Shown one piece after another: positions 48,823 to 56,401 of a DNA stretch of 56,526 bases (the stretch's first letter is position 1; each line of letters starts with the position of its first letter). The notes under the pieces were generated by a model. The model was not told where the DNA came from. It saw only the letters and a list, made by a program, of their open reading frames with translations, and did no database searches. The DNA comes from Oscillospiraceae bacterium (GTDB lineage Bacteria > Bacillota > Clostridia > Oscillospirales > Oscillospiraceae). The position numbers were made by a program, and so were the translations under genes. The DNA lies in the NCBI GenBank assembly GCA_017624915.1, contig JAGAMC010000006.1, positions 1 to 56,526 on the forward strand. Reading direction: 5' to 3'.

Positions 48823-48984
48823 TTCCAAAAGCTCCCACTGAAAATTTTCCAGCTTCAGCCTGCTGCCCACAGTGGTCCCCTCGGGCAGCAGGAACATGGT
48901 GATGGAGTGGGGCTGGCCCTCGTCGCTTACCAGATCGGCGTAATCGCCGTTGACAGCCAAAACAGTATAAAATATCGCGTCCAT
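48820..48984 (-). CDS. Small protein of 54 residues coupled to the radical SAM gene
   Basis: Starts MDAIFYTVLAVNGDYADLVS, continues SITMFLLPEGTTVGSRLKLE and ends FQWELLE. The ATG at 48984 shares one base with the stop of the radical SAM gene (TGATG), so translation is probably by re-initiation. The short beta-rich layout (DxADLV, LLPEG, VGxxL) resembles DUF3006-type small proteins; that is a guess from pattern. The stop is next to the terminator. It is too short for most gene callers to weigh, but codon use matches its neighbours. Confidence 0.7.
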   Translation of the reverse strand: MDAIFYTVLAVNGDYADLVSDEGQPHSITMFLLPEGTTVGSRLKLENFQWELLE

Positions 48985-49604
48985 CACGAATCAATAAAGC
49001 TACGCACCCGCAGGGTGACGCCCAGATCGGCGGCGATCCTGCGGCACAGGTCGATCTCCTCGGCGGTCTTGTCCTTGTCCACGATGGTCATGACCACGTT
49101 GGGGACATATTTGGCGGACTCGCGGGCGAAGTCCAGCATGGCCTGATAGGCGGCCTCGCCCTGAACGGGGTGGCACAGAGCCACATAGTCGGCGGCGTTG
49201 GTGGAGTTCAGGGAGATGGAAAGGGTGTCGATGCGGCCCTCCAGTTCCGGGCACACGCTGCGGCCGTTGATCAGGTTGGCGTGGCCGTTGGTATTGATGC
49301 GGACGGGGGGGAGCTTGTCTGCAAAGCGGGCCTTCAGCTCATCCACCAGCCACAGCAGGTCGTCCAGCCGGTAGGTGGGCTCGCCGTAGCCGCAGAAGAC
49401 GATCTCCCGGTAGGAGCACACGTCCCGGCCAAGGAAGCTGGCCAGCGCCTCGTCCCGGGTGGGCTCACGCTCCAGCCACAGAGAGTCCTCGGTGTAGATG
49501 GAGCCCTCCGCCTTTCCGTGGCGCAGGCAAAATTCGCAGTTGCAGTTGCACTTGTTGGTCAGGTTGACATAAAGCGCACCCTCGTATTCGTAAGTAATGG
49601 TCAT
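48984..49604 (-). CDS. TatD-associated radical SAM protein
   Basis: 206 residues. The radical SAM cluster is CNCNCEFCLRHG (C-x3-C-x2-C) in VNLTNKCNCNCEFC; EIVFCGYGEPTYRLDDLLW and INTNGHANLINGR are the following core strands. The family is known for lying beside tatD, as here (14 bases downstream of it), and its reaction is not established. It lacks the long C-terminal regions of larger radical SAM enzymes. Confidence 0.92.
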   Translation of the reverse strand: MTITYEYEGALYVNLTNKCNCNCEFCLRHGKAEGSIYTEDSLWLEREPTRDEALASFLGRDVCSYREIVFCGYGEPTYRLDDLLWLVDELKARFADKLPPVRINTNGHANLINGRSVCPELEGRIDTLSISLNSTNAADYVALCHPVQGEAAYQAMLDFARESAKYVPNVVMTIVDKDKTAEEIDLCRRIAADLGVTLRVRSFIDS

Positions 49605-49618
49605 GTGAAGTGCTCCTT

Positions 49619-50386
49619 TCAGCGGGGAATATTGAAAAAGCGCCTGCCGTTTTCGGTGGTGATACGGGCGGCCTCTTCGGGGGTGATGCCTTTGAGCTCA
49701 GCGATCTTCTCGCTGACGAACCGGACATAGCCGGAGTCGTTGCGCTTGCCCCGGAAGGGCTCAGGAGTGAGGTAGGGGGAATCGGTCTCGATCATAATGC
49801 GGTCCATGGGCAGCCAACGGATGACCTCCAGCGCCTTGCGGGCGTTCTTGAAGGTGATGACCCCGGTGAAGGACAGCATCCAGCCCATCTTTACCAGCAC
49901 CTTGGCGTCTTCGATGCTTCCGGCGTAGCAGTGGTATACGCCCTGCACGTCCTTGAACTGACGCACGATGTCCAGCGTGTCCTTGTGGGCGTCCCGGTTG
50001 TGGACGATGACAGGCAGCCCGGTCTGGCGGGCCAGCTCCATCTGCCGGGTAAAGACCTCTTTCTGCAGGTCGGCCGGGGCATTGTCTTTCCAGTAGTAGT
50101 CAAGGCCGATCTCGCCGATGGCCTTGACTTTTTCGTGGGCGGACAGCTTGCGCAGACCCTCCTCCACTTCATCGGACCAGGTGTGGCAGTCGGAGGGGTG
50201 GACGCCCACGGCGGCATAGACGTGGGGGAATTTCTCTGCCAGGGCCACCGCACCCATGGAGGATTCCAGCGTGCAGCCGGGGTTGATGATGAGTTCCACG
50301 CCTTTTTCCGGCATGGAGGCGATCAGCTGATCCCGGTCCTCGTCATACAGTTCAGAGCCGTAATGGGCGTGGGTGTCAAAATACAT
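49619..50386 (-). CDS. tatD: TatD-family metal-dependent hydrolase/DNase
   Basis: 255 residues. Metal ligands: FDTHAHY at the N-terminus, GVHPSD, AIGEIGLDYYW, VIVHNRDAH, YHCYAG and METDSPYLTPEP with the final Asp (in IMIETDSPYL). TatD proteins are Mg-dependent 3'-5' nucleases. The ATG at 50386 has AAAGGAT upstream; the longer frame upstream is not used. It is the first gene of a three-gene unit. Confidence 0.94.
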   Translation of the reverse strand: MYFDTHAHYGSELYDEDRDQLIASMPEKGVELIINPGCTLESSMGAVALAEKFPHVYAAVGVHPSDCHTWSDEVEEGLRKLSAHEKVKAIGEIGLDYYWKDNAPADLQKEVFTRQMELARQTGLPVIVHNRDAHKDTLDIVRQFKDVQGVYHCYAGSIEDAKVLVKMGWMLSFTGVITFKNARKALEVIRWLPMDRIMIETDSPYLTPEPFRGKRNDSGYVRFVSEKIAELKGITPEEAARITTENGRRFFNIPR

Positions 50387-50506
50387 ACGGTCAGATCCTT
50401 TGATGTGTGATGGTGCGCGGGCTGTGCCGGCCCGTGAACAAGGACAGTATAGCAAACCCAACTGCGGATTGCAAGACAGAGCGGGAGATGTTTCGGTGAA
50501 AGCCTC

Positions 50507-50536
50507 TTGACAGTTGAGCGATCATTCAACTACAAT
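50507..50536 (+). promoter_or_regulatory. Promoter of the arsR-CDF operon
   Basis: -35 TTGACA (50507-50512), 18-base spacer, -10 TACAAT (50531-50536). The spacer is exactly filled by the first operator. Confidence 0.8.
50513..50530 (+). promoter_or_regulatory. ArsR/SmtB-type operator 1
   Basis: GTTGA-N8-TCAAC perfect half-sites, lying between the -35 and -10 elements, so bound repressor would block polymerase. Confidence 0.8.
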
Positions 50537-50543
50537 CAAAACA

Positions 50544-50561
50544 GTTGAATAAGCACTCAAC
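50544..50561 (+). promoter_or_regulatory. ArsR/SmtB-type operator 2
   Basis: A second GTTGA-N8-TCAAC, 31 bases downstream of the first (about three helical turns), placed between the start of transcription and the arsR ribosome site. Confidence 0.8.
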
Positions 50562-50577
50562 TGAGAGGAGCGGGAGT

Positions 50578-50961
50578 ATGCCGAAAAACGAGTTTACCTG
50601 TGACTGCGGCTGTGTTGACCAACGGCTGGTGGAGCAGACTCTGGCACAAATGCCGGGGCCGGAGATGTTTGACGCGCTGGCTGTTTTTTTCAAGATCATG
50701 GGAGACACAACCAGATGCAAACTGATTTTTGCGCTGCGGAATAATGAGATGTGTGTATGCGATCTGGCCAATGTGGTGTCCATGAGCAAATCGTCCGTTT
50801 CACACCAGCTGAGCAAAATGAGACGGTACGGTGTCGTCAAATGCAGGCGGGATGGGAAAGAGGTCTACTACTCTCTGGATGACAGGCATGTGGACGAGAT
50901 CTTTGCCATTACAATGAAGCATATAAAGCACATCGGCTGCGGAGGGGAATATGAAAACTGA
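50578..50961 (+). CDS. ArsR/SmtB-family metal-sensing repressor
   Basis: 127 residues. N-terminal CDCGCVDQ gives extra cysteine ligands as in CadC-type sensors; the winged helix has FKIMGDTTRCKLIFAL, MCVCDLANVV (the alpha3 CxC site) and KSSVSHQLSKMRR. Metal binding should release DNA. GAGGAG lies 7 bases before the ATG at 50578. It overlaps the exporter gene by 11 bases. The Cys-rich sites suggest Cd/Pb/Zn, by family analogy. Confidence 0.93.
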   Translation: MPKNEFTCDCGCVDQRLVEQTLAQMPGPEMFDALAVFFKIMGDTTRCKLIFALRNNEMCVCDLANVVSMSKSSVSHQLSKMRRYGVVKCRRDGKEVYYSLDDRHVDEIFAITMKHIKHIGCGGEYEN

Positions 50962-51850
50962 ACGCAATATCCTCACGGCGTTTATCCTGAATCTGGCGTT
51001 TTCTGTTTTTGAATTTGTGGGCGGCACCCTTACGGGCAGCGTAGCTGTTGTTTCCGATGCGATCCATGACATGGGTGACGCGGCGAGCATTGGATGCGCC
51101 TGGTTTTTGGAGCGCAGAAGCAGACGGCAGCCCGATGACACCCACACATACGGCTACGGACGCTATTCGGCTCTGGGCAGTGCTGTTATCACGCTGATGC
51201 TGCTGCTCAGCTCCTCGGCTGTTATTTATAACGCTGTGAACCGCATTTTTCATCCTGTGGAGATACACTATGACGGTATGATCCTCATGGCGGTGATCGG
51301 TACAGCAGTCAACTTTGCCGCCGCGTGGTTTACAAGGGGAGGGGACTCCCTGAACGAGAAGGCTGTCAGCCTGCATATGCTGGAGGATGTGCTGGGCTGG
51401 CTGGTGGTGCTGGCGGGAGCGGTGATCATGCGTTTTACGGATATTTCCCTGATCGATCCGCTTATGTCCATTGGGGTAGCTGTATTTATTTTGGTCAGTG
51501 CGGTGAAAAACCTGACAGAGATCGTGGATCTGTTTCTGGAAAAGACGCCTGAGGGGGTCAGTGTGGCCCGAATCAAAGAGCACCTGTGCAGCATGGAAGA
51601 AATTCTGGACGTACATCATATTCATGTCTGGAGCAGAGACGGGCACAGCAGCTGTGCCACCATGCATATCGTCACGGATGAAGACCCGGTGAGTGTGAAA
51701 AGAAAAGTCCGGGCGGAATTGAGTGAACACGGGATCGGACACGTGACGCTGGAACTGGAAACGGGAACGGAACAGTGCGGCGAAGAGTGCTGCTCTGTGC
51801 AGCTGTCAAGAGGCGGTCATCATCACCACCATCACCATCATCACGGATAA
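50951..51850 (+). CDS. Cation diffusion facilitator (CzcD/ZitB-like) with nine-histidine tail
   Basis: 299 residues, six membrane segments. Metal sites: SDAIHDMGDAASIG in helix 2 (HxxxD) and LHMLEDVLGW in helix 5 (HxxxD), and a cytoplasmic domain with ILDVHHIHVWSRDGH. It exports Zn2+ or similar ions in exchange for protons. The C-terminus adds CGEECCSVQ and then GGHHHHHHHHHG, a natural metal-binding tail of nine His. It overlaps arsR, so it is the regulated target. Confidence 0.93.
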   Translation: MKTERNILTAFILNLAFSVFEFVGGTLTGSVAVVSDAIHDMGDAASIGCAWFLERRSRRQPDDTHTYGYGRYSALGSAVITLMLLLSSSAVIYNAVNRIFHPVEIHYDGMILMAVIGTAVNFAAAWFTRGGDSLNEKAVSLHMLEDVLGWLVVLAGAVIMRFTDISLIDPLMSIGVAVFILVSAVKNLTEIVDLFLEKTPEGVSVARIKEHLCSMEEILDVHHIHVWSRDGHSSCATMHIVTDEDPVSVKRKVRAELSEHGIGHVTLELETGTEQCGEECCSVQLSRGGHHHHHHHHHG

Positions 51851-51993
51851 ATGCGAGGCGTCTTGATAAGGTGATTTTATATGGCTGCGGAAAAATGGAA
51901 AACATTTCAGCGGGAAAAAGCTTGATGAAAAAGGAATGTCTGCAGTAAACTATAATATGGTGTAAAAGGAACGGTGATGTAACCGTTCTGTAA

Positions 51994-52021
51994 TTACATA
52001 CTTTGCGTGAACTGGTATAAT
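51994..52021 (+). promoter_or_regulatory. Promoter of the VanW-protein gene
   Basis: -35 TTACAT (51994-51999), 16-base spacer, -10 TATAAT (52016-52021). Upstream, GAACGGT/ACCGTTC near 51968-51987 forms a short hairpin that may end the efflux operon; nothing else is seen in 51851-52083. Confidence 0.55.
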
Positions 52022-52083
52022 GACAGGCATAATGACTGTGGGACCCGCACGGCGTGGCGGGCGGTCCGCGGGAGGGGATCTGC

Positions 52084-53967
52084 ATGGAAGAAAACCTGAC
52101 TGCGCAGCAGGGCGCAGGGAAAAATAAAAAAAGGATCCTGTTGGCGGCGGCCTGCACCGCGGGAGCGATCCTGCTGATATATCTGGCTCTGTGCGTCTAC
52201 GTGGGTGCGACCCGGACGGTCCTGCCCGGGGTCGGAGTGGATGAACTGGATCTGGGCGGACTGACACAGGAACAGGCGTCCCACGCGGTACAGCAGTGGG
52301 CGGCTCAGCGGTATGACGGTGTGACGTATACCCTGCGGTGCGGCGGAAGCAGCGCACAGCTGTCCGGTAAACACGTGATGGTGGATGATGCTGTTATTGC
52401 CCGGAATGCCTACATGGTGGGCCGCGGCGAGCCGTTTCTCAAGCGGGGAGCGGTGATCCTTGCCCACATTTTCGGCGGGCGCACAAGTATTCCCGCCCGG
52501 CCGGGGCTGGATTCGGAAGGAGTCCGTGCCTTTGAACTGGCCATGGAGCAGCTGGGCCGGGCGGAAAACACGCCCCTGATCGAAACGGTGTGGTCTGTGG
52601 AAAACTACGTGCTGGTGGTGACCCGGGGGGTCACCGGCCGCACGGTGGAGGAGGAACAGGCTCGGGCGGAGCTGGCCCTGAGCATGACGCAGCCCGGCGA
52701 TCAGACGGTGGAAGTGTCTGTAATCAATGTTTTGCCGCAGCCTGTGGATTTCAAACAGATCCATGCACAACTCTATGCCGAAGCAAAAGATTCCTTCGTG
52801 GATGAGGAGAAGTACGAGGCTATGCCTCATGTGGTGGGCATCGATTTTGATGCCGAACTGGCGGCACGGGAGTTTGAGTCCCTTGCCGAGGGAGAAACCA
52901 TGACTGTGGAACTGACGGTGACCATGCCGGAGCTGACACAGGAGAAGCTGCACCGTATGCTGTTCCGGGATGTGCTGGGTGAGTGCACCACCAGCATCAG
53001 CGGAACGGAGAATCGGCTGAACAATGTGATCGTGGCGGCCAAGGCCATTGATGGTGTGGTGCTGATGCCGGGAGAGGTGTTTTCTTATAACGACACCCTT
53101 GGTCCCCGCACCACTGCGCAGGGCTATCGGCCTGCCCCTGCCTATATCGGCGGCAAGACGGTGGATGATATTGGCGGCGGTATCTGTCAGGATTCCTCCA
53201 CGCTGTATCTGGCCACCCTGCGCGCCAATCTGGAAATCGTAGAGCGGGTAAACCATATGTACGCCGTGGGCTATGTGCCGGACGGACTGGACGCCACGGT
53301 GGCCTATAACGCCATTGATTTCCGGTTCCGCAACGATACGCAGTATCCCATCTGTATTGACGCCAGGGTGAATGGGCGCAAGATCACAGTTAAGATCCTG
53401 GGCACAAAAGAGCAGGCGTTTACTGTGAAAATGGTGACCCAGACTCTGTCCACCACGCCCTATCAGGTGATCTATAAACCGGATCATACGGTGCCTGTCG
53501 GGAAAACGGTGGTGGATACCACGGCCTACACCGGCCGCAAGGTGCAGGCATATCGCTGTGTCTACGATGCAAACGGCGCGCTGGTCAGCAAGACGCTGGA
53601 GAGCACCAACAACTACCGCCACCGGGATAAGGTGATCCTGTATAACCCGGCTGATGCGGCCGGGTTGGGACTGGTGGACAAAGAGGGAAATGTGCACAGC
53701 ACCGTGCTGCCCGTCGTTCCCGAACCCACGCCCGAACCCGAAGTTCCTGAGCCTGTCACCCCCGCGCCTGAACCTGCGCCCGAACCCGAACCGACGCCCG
53801 AACCCGAACCCGAACCCGAACCGACTCCCGAGCCTGAACAGGGGCAGGAAACTGCAGGACCGGAGCCCGGAACAGAGTCAGAACAGGAACAGACACCCCG
53901 GCCTCTGCCGGAGCAGGATCCGGAAGAGGTTCAACCTGAAAATTCCGAGGGAGAGACAGCTGCATGA
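52084..53967 (+). CDS. VanW-family cell-wall-associated protein with Pro/Glu-rich tail
   Basis: 627 residues. One N-terminal membrane anchor (RILLAAACTAGAILLIYLAL), two peptidoglycan-binding-like domains (GVGVDELDLGGLTQEQASHA is the first), then the VanW domain with VLMPGEVFSYNDTLGPRT, GGGICQDSSTLYLATLRA and RFRNDTQYPICI, and a G5-like beta region. The last 70 residues are Pro/Glu repeats (PEPEPTPEPEPEPEP). Members sit in clusters for envelope or spore functions; the role is not defined. GAGGGG lies 7 bases before the ATG. It overlaps the next gene by 4 bases. Confidence 0.88.
   Translation: MEENLTAQQGAGKNKKRILLAAACTAGAILLIYLALCVYVGATRTVLPGVGVDELDLGGLTQEQASHAVQQWAAQRYDGVTYTLRCGGSSAQLSGKHVMVDDAVIARNAYMVGRGEPFLKRGAVILAHIFGGRTSIPARPGLDSEGVRAFELAMEQLGRAENTPLIETVWSVENYVLVVTRGVTGRTVEEEQARAELALSMTQPGDQTVEVSVINVLPQPVDFKQIHAQLYAEAKDSFVDEEKYEAMPHVVGIDFDAELAAREFESLAEGETMTVELTVTMPELTQEKLHRMLFRDVLGECTTSISGTENRLNNVIVAAKAIDGVVLMPGEVFSYNDTLGPRTTAQGYRPAPAYIGGKTVDDIGGGICQDSSTLYLATLRANLEIVERVNHMYAVGYVPDGLDATVAYNAIDFRFRNDTQYPICIDARVNGRKITVKILGTKEQAFTVKMVTQTLSTTPYQVIYKPDHTVPVGKTVVDTTAYTGRKVQAYRCVYDANGALVSKTLESTNNYRHRDKVILYNPADAAGLGLVDKEGNVHSTVLPVVPEPTPEPEVPEPVTPAPEPAPEPEPTPEPEPEPEPTPEPEQGQETAGPEPGTESEQEQTPRPLPEQDPEEVQPENSEGETAA
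53720..53841 (+). repeat. Hexanucleotide repeat coding for Pro-Glu
   Basis: Imperfect tandem copies of CCCGAA/CCGACG and CCTGAG units within the 3' end of the VanW gene, all in frame. Such repeats can change length by slippage without breaking the frame. Confidence 0.8.
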
Positions 53968-54647
53968 TGTTTCAAGGCTTTTCACCCCGGGCGGTGGAGT
54001 TTTTATGGCAGGTGCGGTTTAACAATGAGCGCAGTTGGTTTGAGGCCCATAAGCAGGAGTATCTCGACCTGATCCAGAAGCCGCTGCGCGATCTTGCGGT
54101 ACAGGTACAGGAAGAGGTCAATCGCCGCCATCCGAAGGCCCAGCTGAATCTGCACGTGTCCCGCATCTACCGCGATGCCCGCCGGCTCCATGGCAAGGGC
54201 CCATATAAGGACCATATGTGGATCGTTTTGCACAGACCGGCAGAAAGCGCGGGGGCAACGGCGCCTGCCTTTTATTTCGAGATCGCGCCGGAGTATTACA
54301 GCATCGGCATGGGCTACTATTCGGCGACGCCCATGACAATGGCCAAGCTGCGCGCCCGCATGGACCGCGACCCTGCGCCTATGGAGAAGCTGGCCCGCCG
54401 CCTGCGCCGACAGAAGGAATATGTGCTGGAAGGCGAAATGTACCGAAGACCCAAGGGAACGAAGGGCGAACTGCTTGATCCGTGGTATAACCGCAAAAAT
54501 ATTGCCCTGAGCTGGGACAGGCCCTGTGAAGGCAGCCTGTTTACCCCCGAACTGGCGAATGAGATCGTGGCCGGTGTGGACTTTTTGATGCCGTATTACG
54601 AATATTTTGCCACTCTGGATGCGGATCCGGAACCCCTGACCCCTTAA
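53964..54647 (+). CDS. DUF2461 family protein
   Basis: 227 residues. FLWQVRFNNERSWFEAHKQEY near the N-terminus is the family signature (FLxxLxxNNxRxWFxxHK); HVSRIYRDARRLHGKGPYKDH follows. The function is unknown; such proteins are cytoplasmic. It overlaps the VanW gene by ATGA and has GAGGGAG upstream, so it is translated with it. It ends before a terminator. Confidence 0.9.
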   Translation: MMFQGFSPRAVEFLWQVRFNNERSWFEAHKQEYLDLIQKPLRDLAVQVQEEVNRRHPKAQLNLHVSRIYRDARRLHGKGPYKDHMWIVLHRPAESAGATAPAFYFEIAPEYYSIGMGYYSATPMTMAKLRARMDRDPAPMEKLARRLRRQKEYVLEGEMYRRPKGTKGELLDPWYNRKNIALSWDRPCEGSLFTPELANEIVAGVDFLMPYYEYFATLDADPEPLTP

Positions 54648-54658
54648 AATGAATTTTT

Positions 54659-54697
54659 GAAACAGCTCTTATGCAAAACTGCGTGAGAGCTGTTTTT
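54659..54697 (+). terminator. Terminator of the VanW-DUF2461 unit
   Basis: Stem AACAGCTCT / AGAGCTGTT with a 16-base loop followed by TTTTTG. Confidence 0.85.
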
Positions 54698-54759
54698 GCC
54701 TCTGTTGAGGAAGAAAACTGCGGCACGGAAAAATATTTTAAAAATTTCCACAAAAAGTA

Positions 54760-54788
54760 TTGACAATTCGGGATGCCTGTGGTACATT
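54760..54788 (+). promoter_or_regulatory. Promoter of the structured RNA
   Basis: -35 TTGACA (54760-54765), 17-base spacer, -10 TACATT (54783-54788). Start of transcription near 54795. Confidence 0.8.
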
Positions 54789-54794
54789 ATAGCC

Positions 54795-55230
54795 AGAAAG
54801 GGTGAGTCCAATGTACTAAATAGCTACCCTGAAAGGATGCTGAAGGCAGACGCACAAAAGCAGCGAAAATCGGCAAGATGAAATTTAACACGTCAAAAAA
54901 TGCAAAACAGTTTCGGAAACACGGCACATTTTAAATATAAGCGAAAGCGTTTTGGAATGTGAAGAGTAAAACCTGCCGAGATCAGCATCCGGAAACACGC
55001 AAAGCCAACTGATCGCAAAAGAAGGATAAACCAACGCGATGCCTCTGCTGGAGGTTGATGTACCCAAGAGGGTGACATGATATTAGGTTGTGTGTTTTTG
55101 ATCCGGAACTGCAGACAAGGGCTTTGACGTGAATCTGTAGAAAGTGAGGTAAACAATTGATGTTAGATAATAAGAATGAACAGAAATGACCCTCTATCGT
55201 ATTACGGAACGATAGAGGGTCATTTCTTTG
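54795..55230 (+). ncRNA. Large structured non-coding RNA, family not identified
   Basis: The 645-base gap between DUF2461 and metA has no credible reading frame but holds a promoter, a 19-bp terminator and many paired segments: GGATGCTGA (54835-54843) with TCAGCATCC (54982-54990); nested inside, TCGGCA (54870-54875) with TGCCGA (54974-54979) and CACATT (54925-54930) with AATGTG (54956-54961); then CCTC/GAGG near 55042-55054, ATGT-ACCC / GGGTG-ACAT (55058-55077), and CTGCAGA (55109-55115) with TCTGTAG (55134-55140). It lacks the marks of tmRNA, RNase P RNA, SRP RNA and group II introns. It may belong to a known clostridial orphan class such as raiA RNA; I could not confirm that. Confidence 0.7.
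55182..55230 (+). terminator. Terminator of the structured RNA
   Basis: 19-bp perfect stem AGAAATGACCCTCTATCGT / ACGATAGAGGGTCATTTCT with an 8-base loop, followed by TTG. The T-run is short but the stem is exceptional. Confidence 0.88.
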
Positions 55231-55239
55231 TTATACAAT

Positions 55240-55281
55240 TATATAATATACAAAGCAACAGCGGGCACGGGGCCCGCTGTT
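55240..55281 (-). terminator. Terminator of metA
   Basis: 10-bp stem AACAGCGGGC / GCCCGCTGTT (55257-55281) followed on the minus strand by GCTTTGTATATT, a weak T-tract. Confidence 0.65.
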
Positions 55282-55292
55282 TTGGTTTTTGG

Positions 55293-56210
55293 TTATTCCA
55301 GTGTTCTTAAATCGTATGGGGTGGTCTGGTAGACATAGTAGTTCAGCCAGTTGGAGTAGAACAGCTGAGCTGCGGAGCGCCATTTTACCTCGGGGGGGTT
55401 GGCGGGGTCGTCGTTGGGGAAATAATTATCGGGCACCTGGATATCCAGACCCTTGTTCACATCACGAAAATACTCGTTGGCCAGAGTACCGGCGTCGTAC
55501 TCGGGGTGGCCGGTGATAAAGAAACGGCGGTTGTCTTCACTCTTGACGGCGAACACGCCGGCCTGCTCGGATACGGCCAGCAGTTCCAGCTCGGGCTGGG
55601 CCAGAATATCCTCTGCACGGTTTTCGGTATAGCGGGAGTGGGGAACAAAAAACTCGTCATCAAAGCCGCGGAACAGAGGAGACTGGACCTTTACGGCTTT
55701 GTGGGGGAATACGCCGAACAGTTTTTTGGCCAGTGAATACTTGGGGATGCCGTAATGGTAGTAGAGGCCTGCCTGAGCGCCCCAGCAGATGTGCAGGGTG
55801 GAATGGACGTGGGTCTTGGTCCACTCCATGATCTGACACAGCTCCTCCCAGTAATCCACATCGGCAAAATCCAAATTTTCCACCGGCGCGCCGGTGATGA
55901 TCATACCGTCATATTTCTTGTCCTTGATCTGGCCGAAAGTGGTGTAGAAGGAAGACAGGTGGTCAGCATCGGTGTTGTGAGATACATGGCTGGCGGTCTG
56001 CAGCAGCTCCACTTGTACCTGCAGCGGGGAGTTGGACAGCTTGCGCAGCAGCTGGGTCTCGGTAACGATCTTCGTGGGCATCAGATTCAGGATCAGCACA
56101 TTCAGCGGACGGATGTCCTGATGCATGGCACGAAATTCGGTCATAACGAATATGTTTTCACTCTCCAGCACCGCGCGGGCCGGGAGAGAATCGGGAATAC
56201 GGATAGGCAC
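55293..56210 (-). CDS. metAA: Homoserine O-acetyltransferase of the MetA family
   Basis: 305 residues. It activates homoserine for methionine synthesis. The catalytic Cys is C142 in [16 protein letters not shown], and [16 protein letters not shown] is the family N-region; the Glu-His of the triad lie in FITGHPEYD. Residue 111 is Glu (GAPVE), which in characterised MetA enzymes marks acetyl-CoA rather than succinyl-CoA as donor. The start is GTG at 56210, 7 bases from AGGAGG. No SAM riboswitch or T-box was found upstream in 56211-56371. Confidence 0.93.
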   Translation of the reverse strand: MPIRIPDSLPARAVLESENIFVMTEFRAMHQDIRPLNVLILNLMPTKIVTETQLLRKLSNSPLQVQVELLQTASHVSHNTDADHLSSFYTTFGQIKDKKYDGMIITGAPVENLDFADVDYWEELCQIMEWTKTHVHSTLHICWGAQAGLYYHYGIPKYSLAKKLFGVFPHKAVKVQSPLFRGFDDEFFVPHSRYTENRAEDILAQPELELLAVSEQAGVFAVKSEDNRRFFITGHPEYDAGTLANEYFRDVNKGLDIQVPDNYFPNDDPANPPEVKWRSAAQLFYSNWLNYYVYQTTPYDLRTLE

Positions 56211-56371
56211 GTGGGCACCTCCTGAACAATATATATAATGTATATCCGAGCCATCAATAGATTAGCACAGTTTTGTGTCCGGCGCAATAGCCATTTCTGC
56301 GGCCGTTTGTGCGCCACTGACGGACAAACAGGGACCTCCGAAAAAAGTTGCGAAAAAACTGAAAAAAGGTG

Positions 56372-56401
56372 TTGACAAAGGGGTATGGGAGGTGGTAATA
56401 T
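56372..56401 (+). promoter_or_regulatory. Strong promoter reading out of the window, rRNA-operon-like
   Basis: -35 TTGACA (56372-56377), 18-base spacer, -10 TAATAT (56396-56401), preceded by an A-rich tract (GAAAAAACTGAAAAAAGG) like an UP element. The 125 bases after it are G-rich, non-coding and lack a ribosome site near the end, as in rRNA leaders of this group. No gene is visible before the window ends. Confidence 0.55.

Noticed and set aside
54795-55160. Group II intron, RNase P RNA or tmRNA for the large structured RNA
   Set aside because: No GUGYG boundary or domain V, no RNase P GAGGAAAGUCC core (only a loose AATCTGTAGAAAG match), and no tag-peptide frame or tRNA-like ends.
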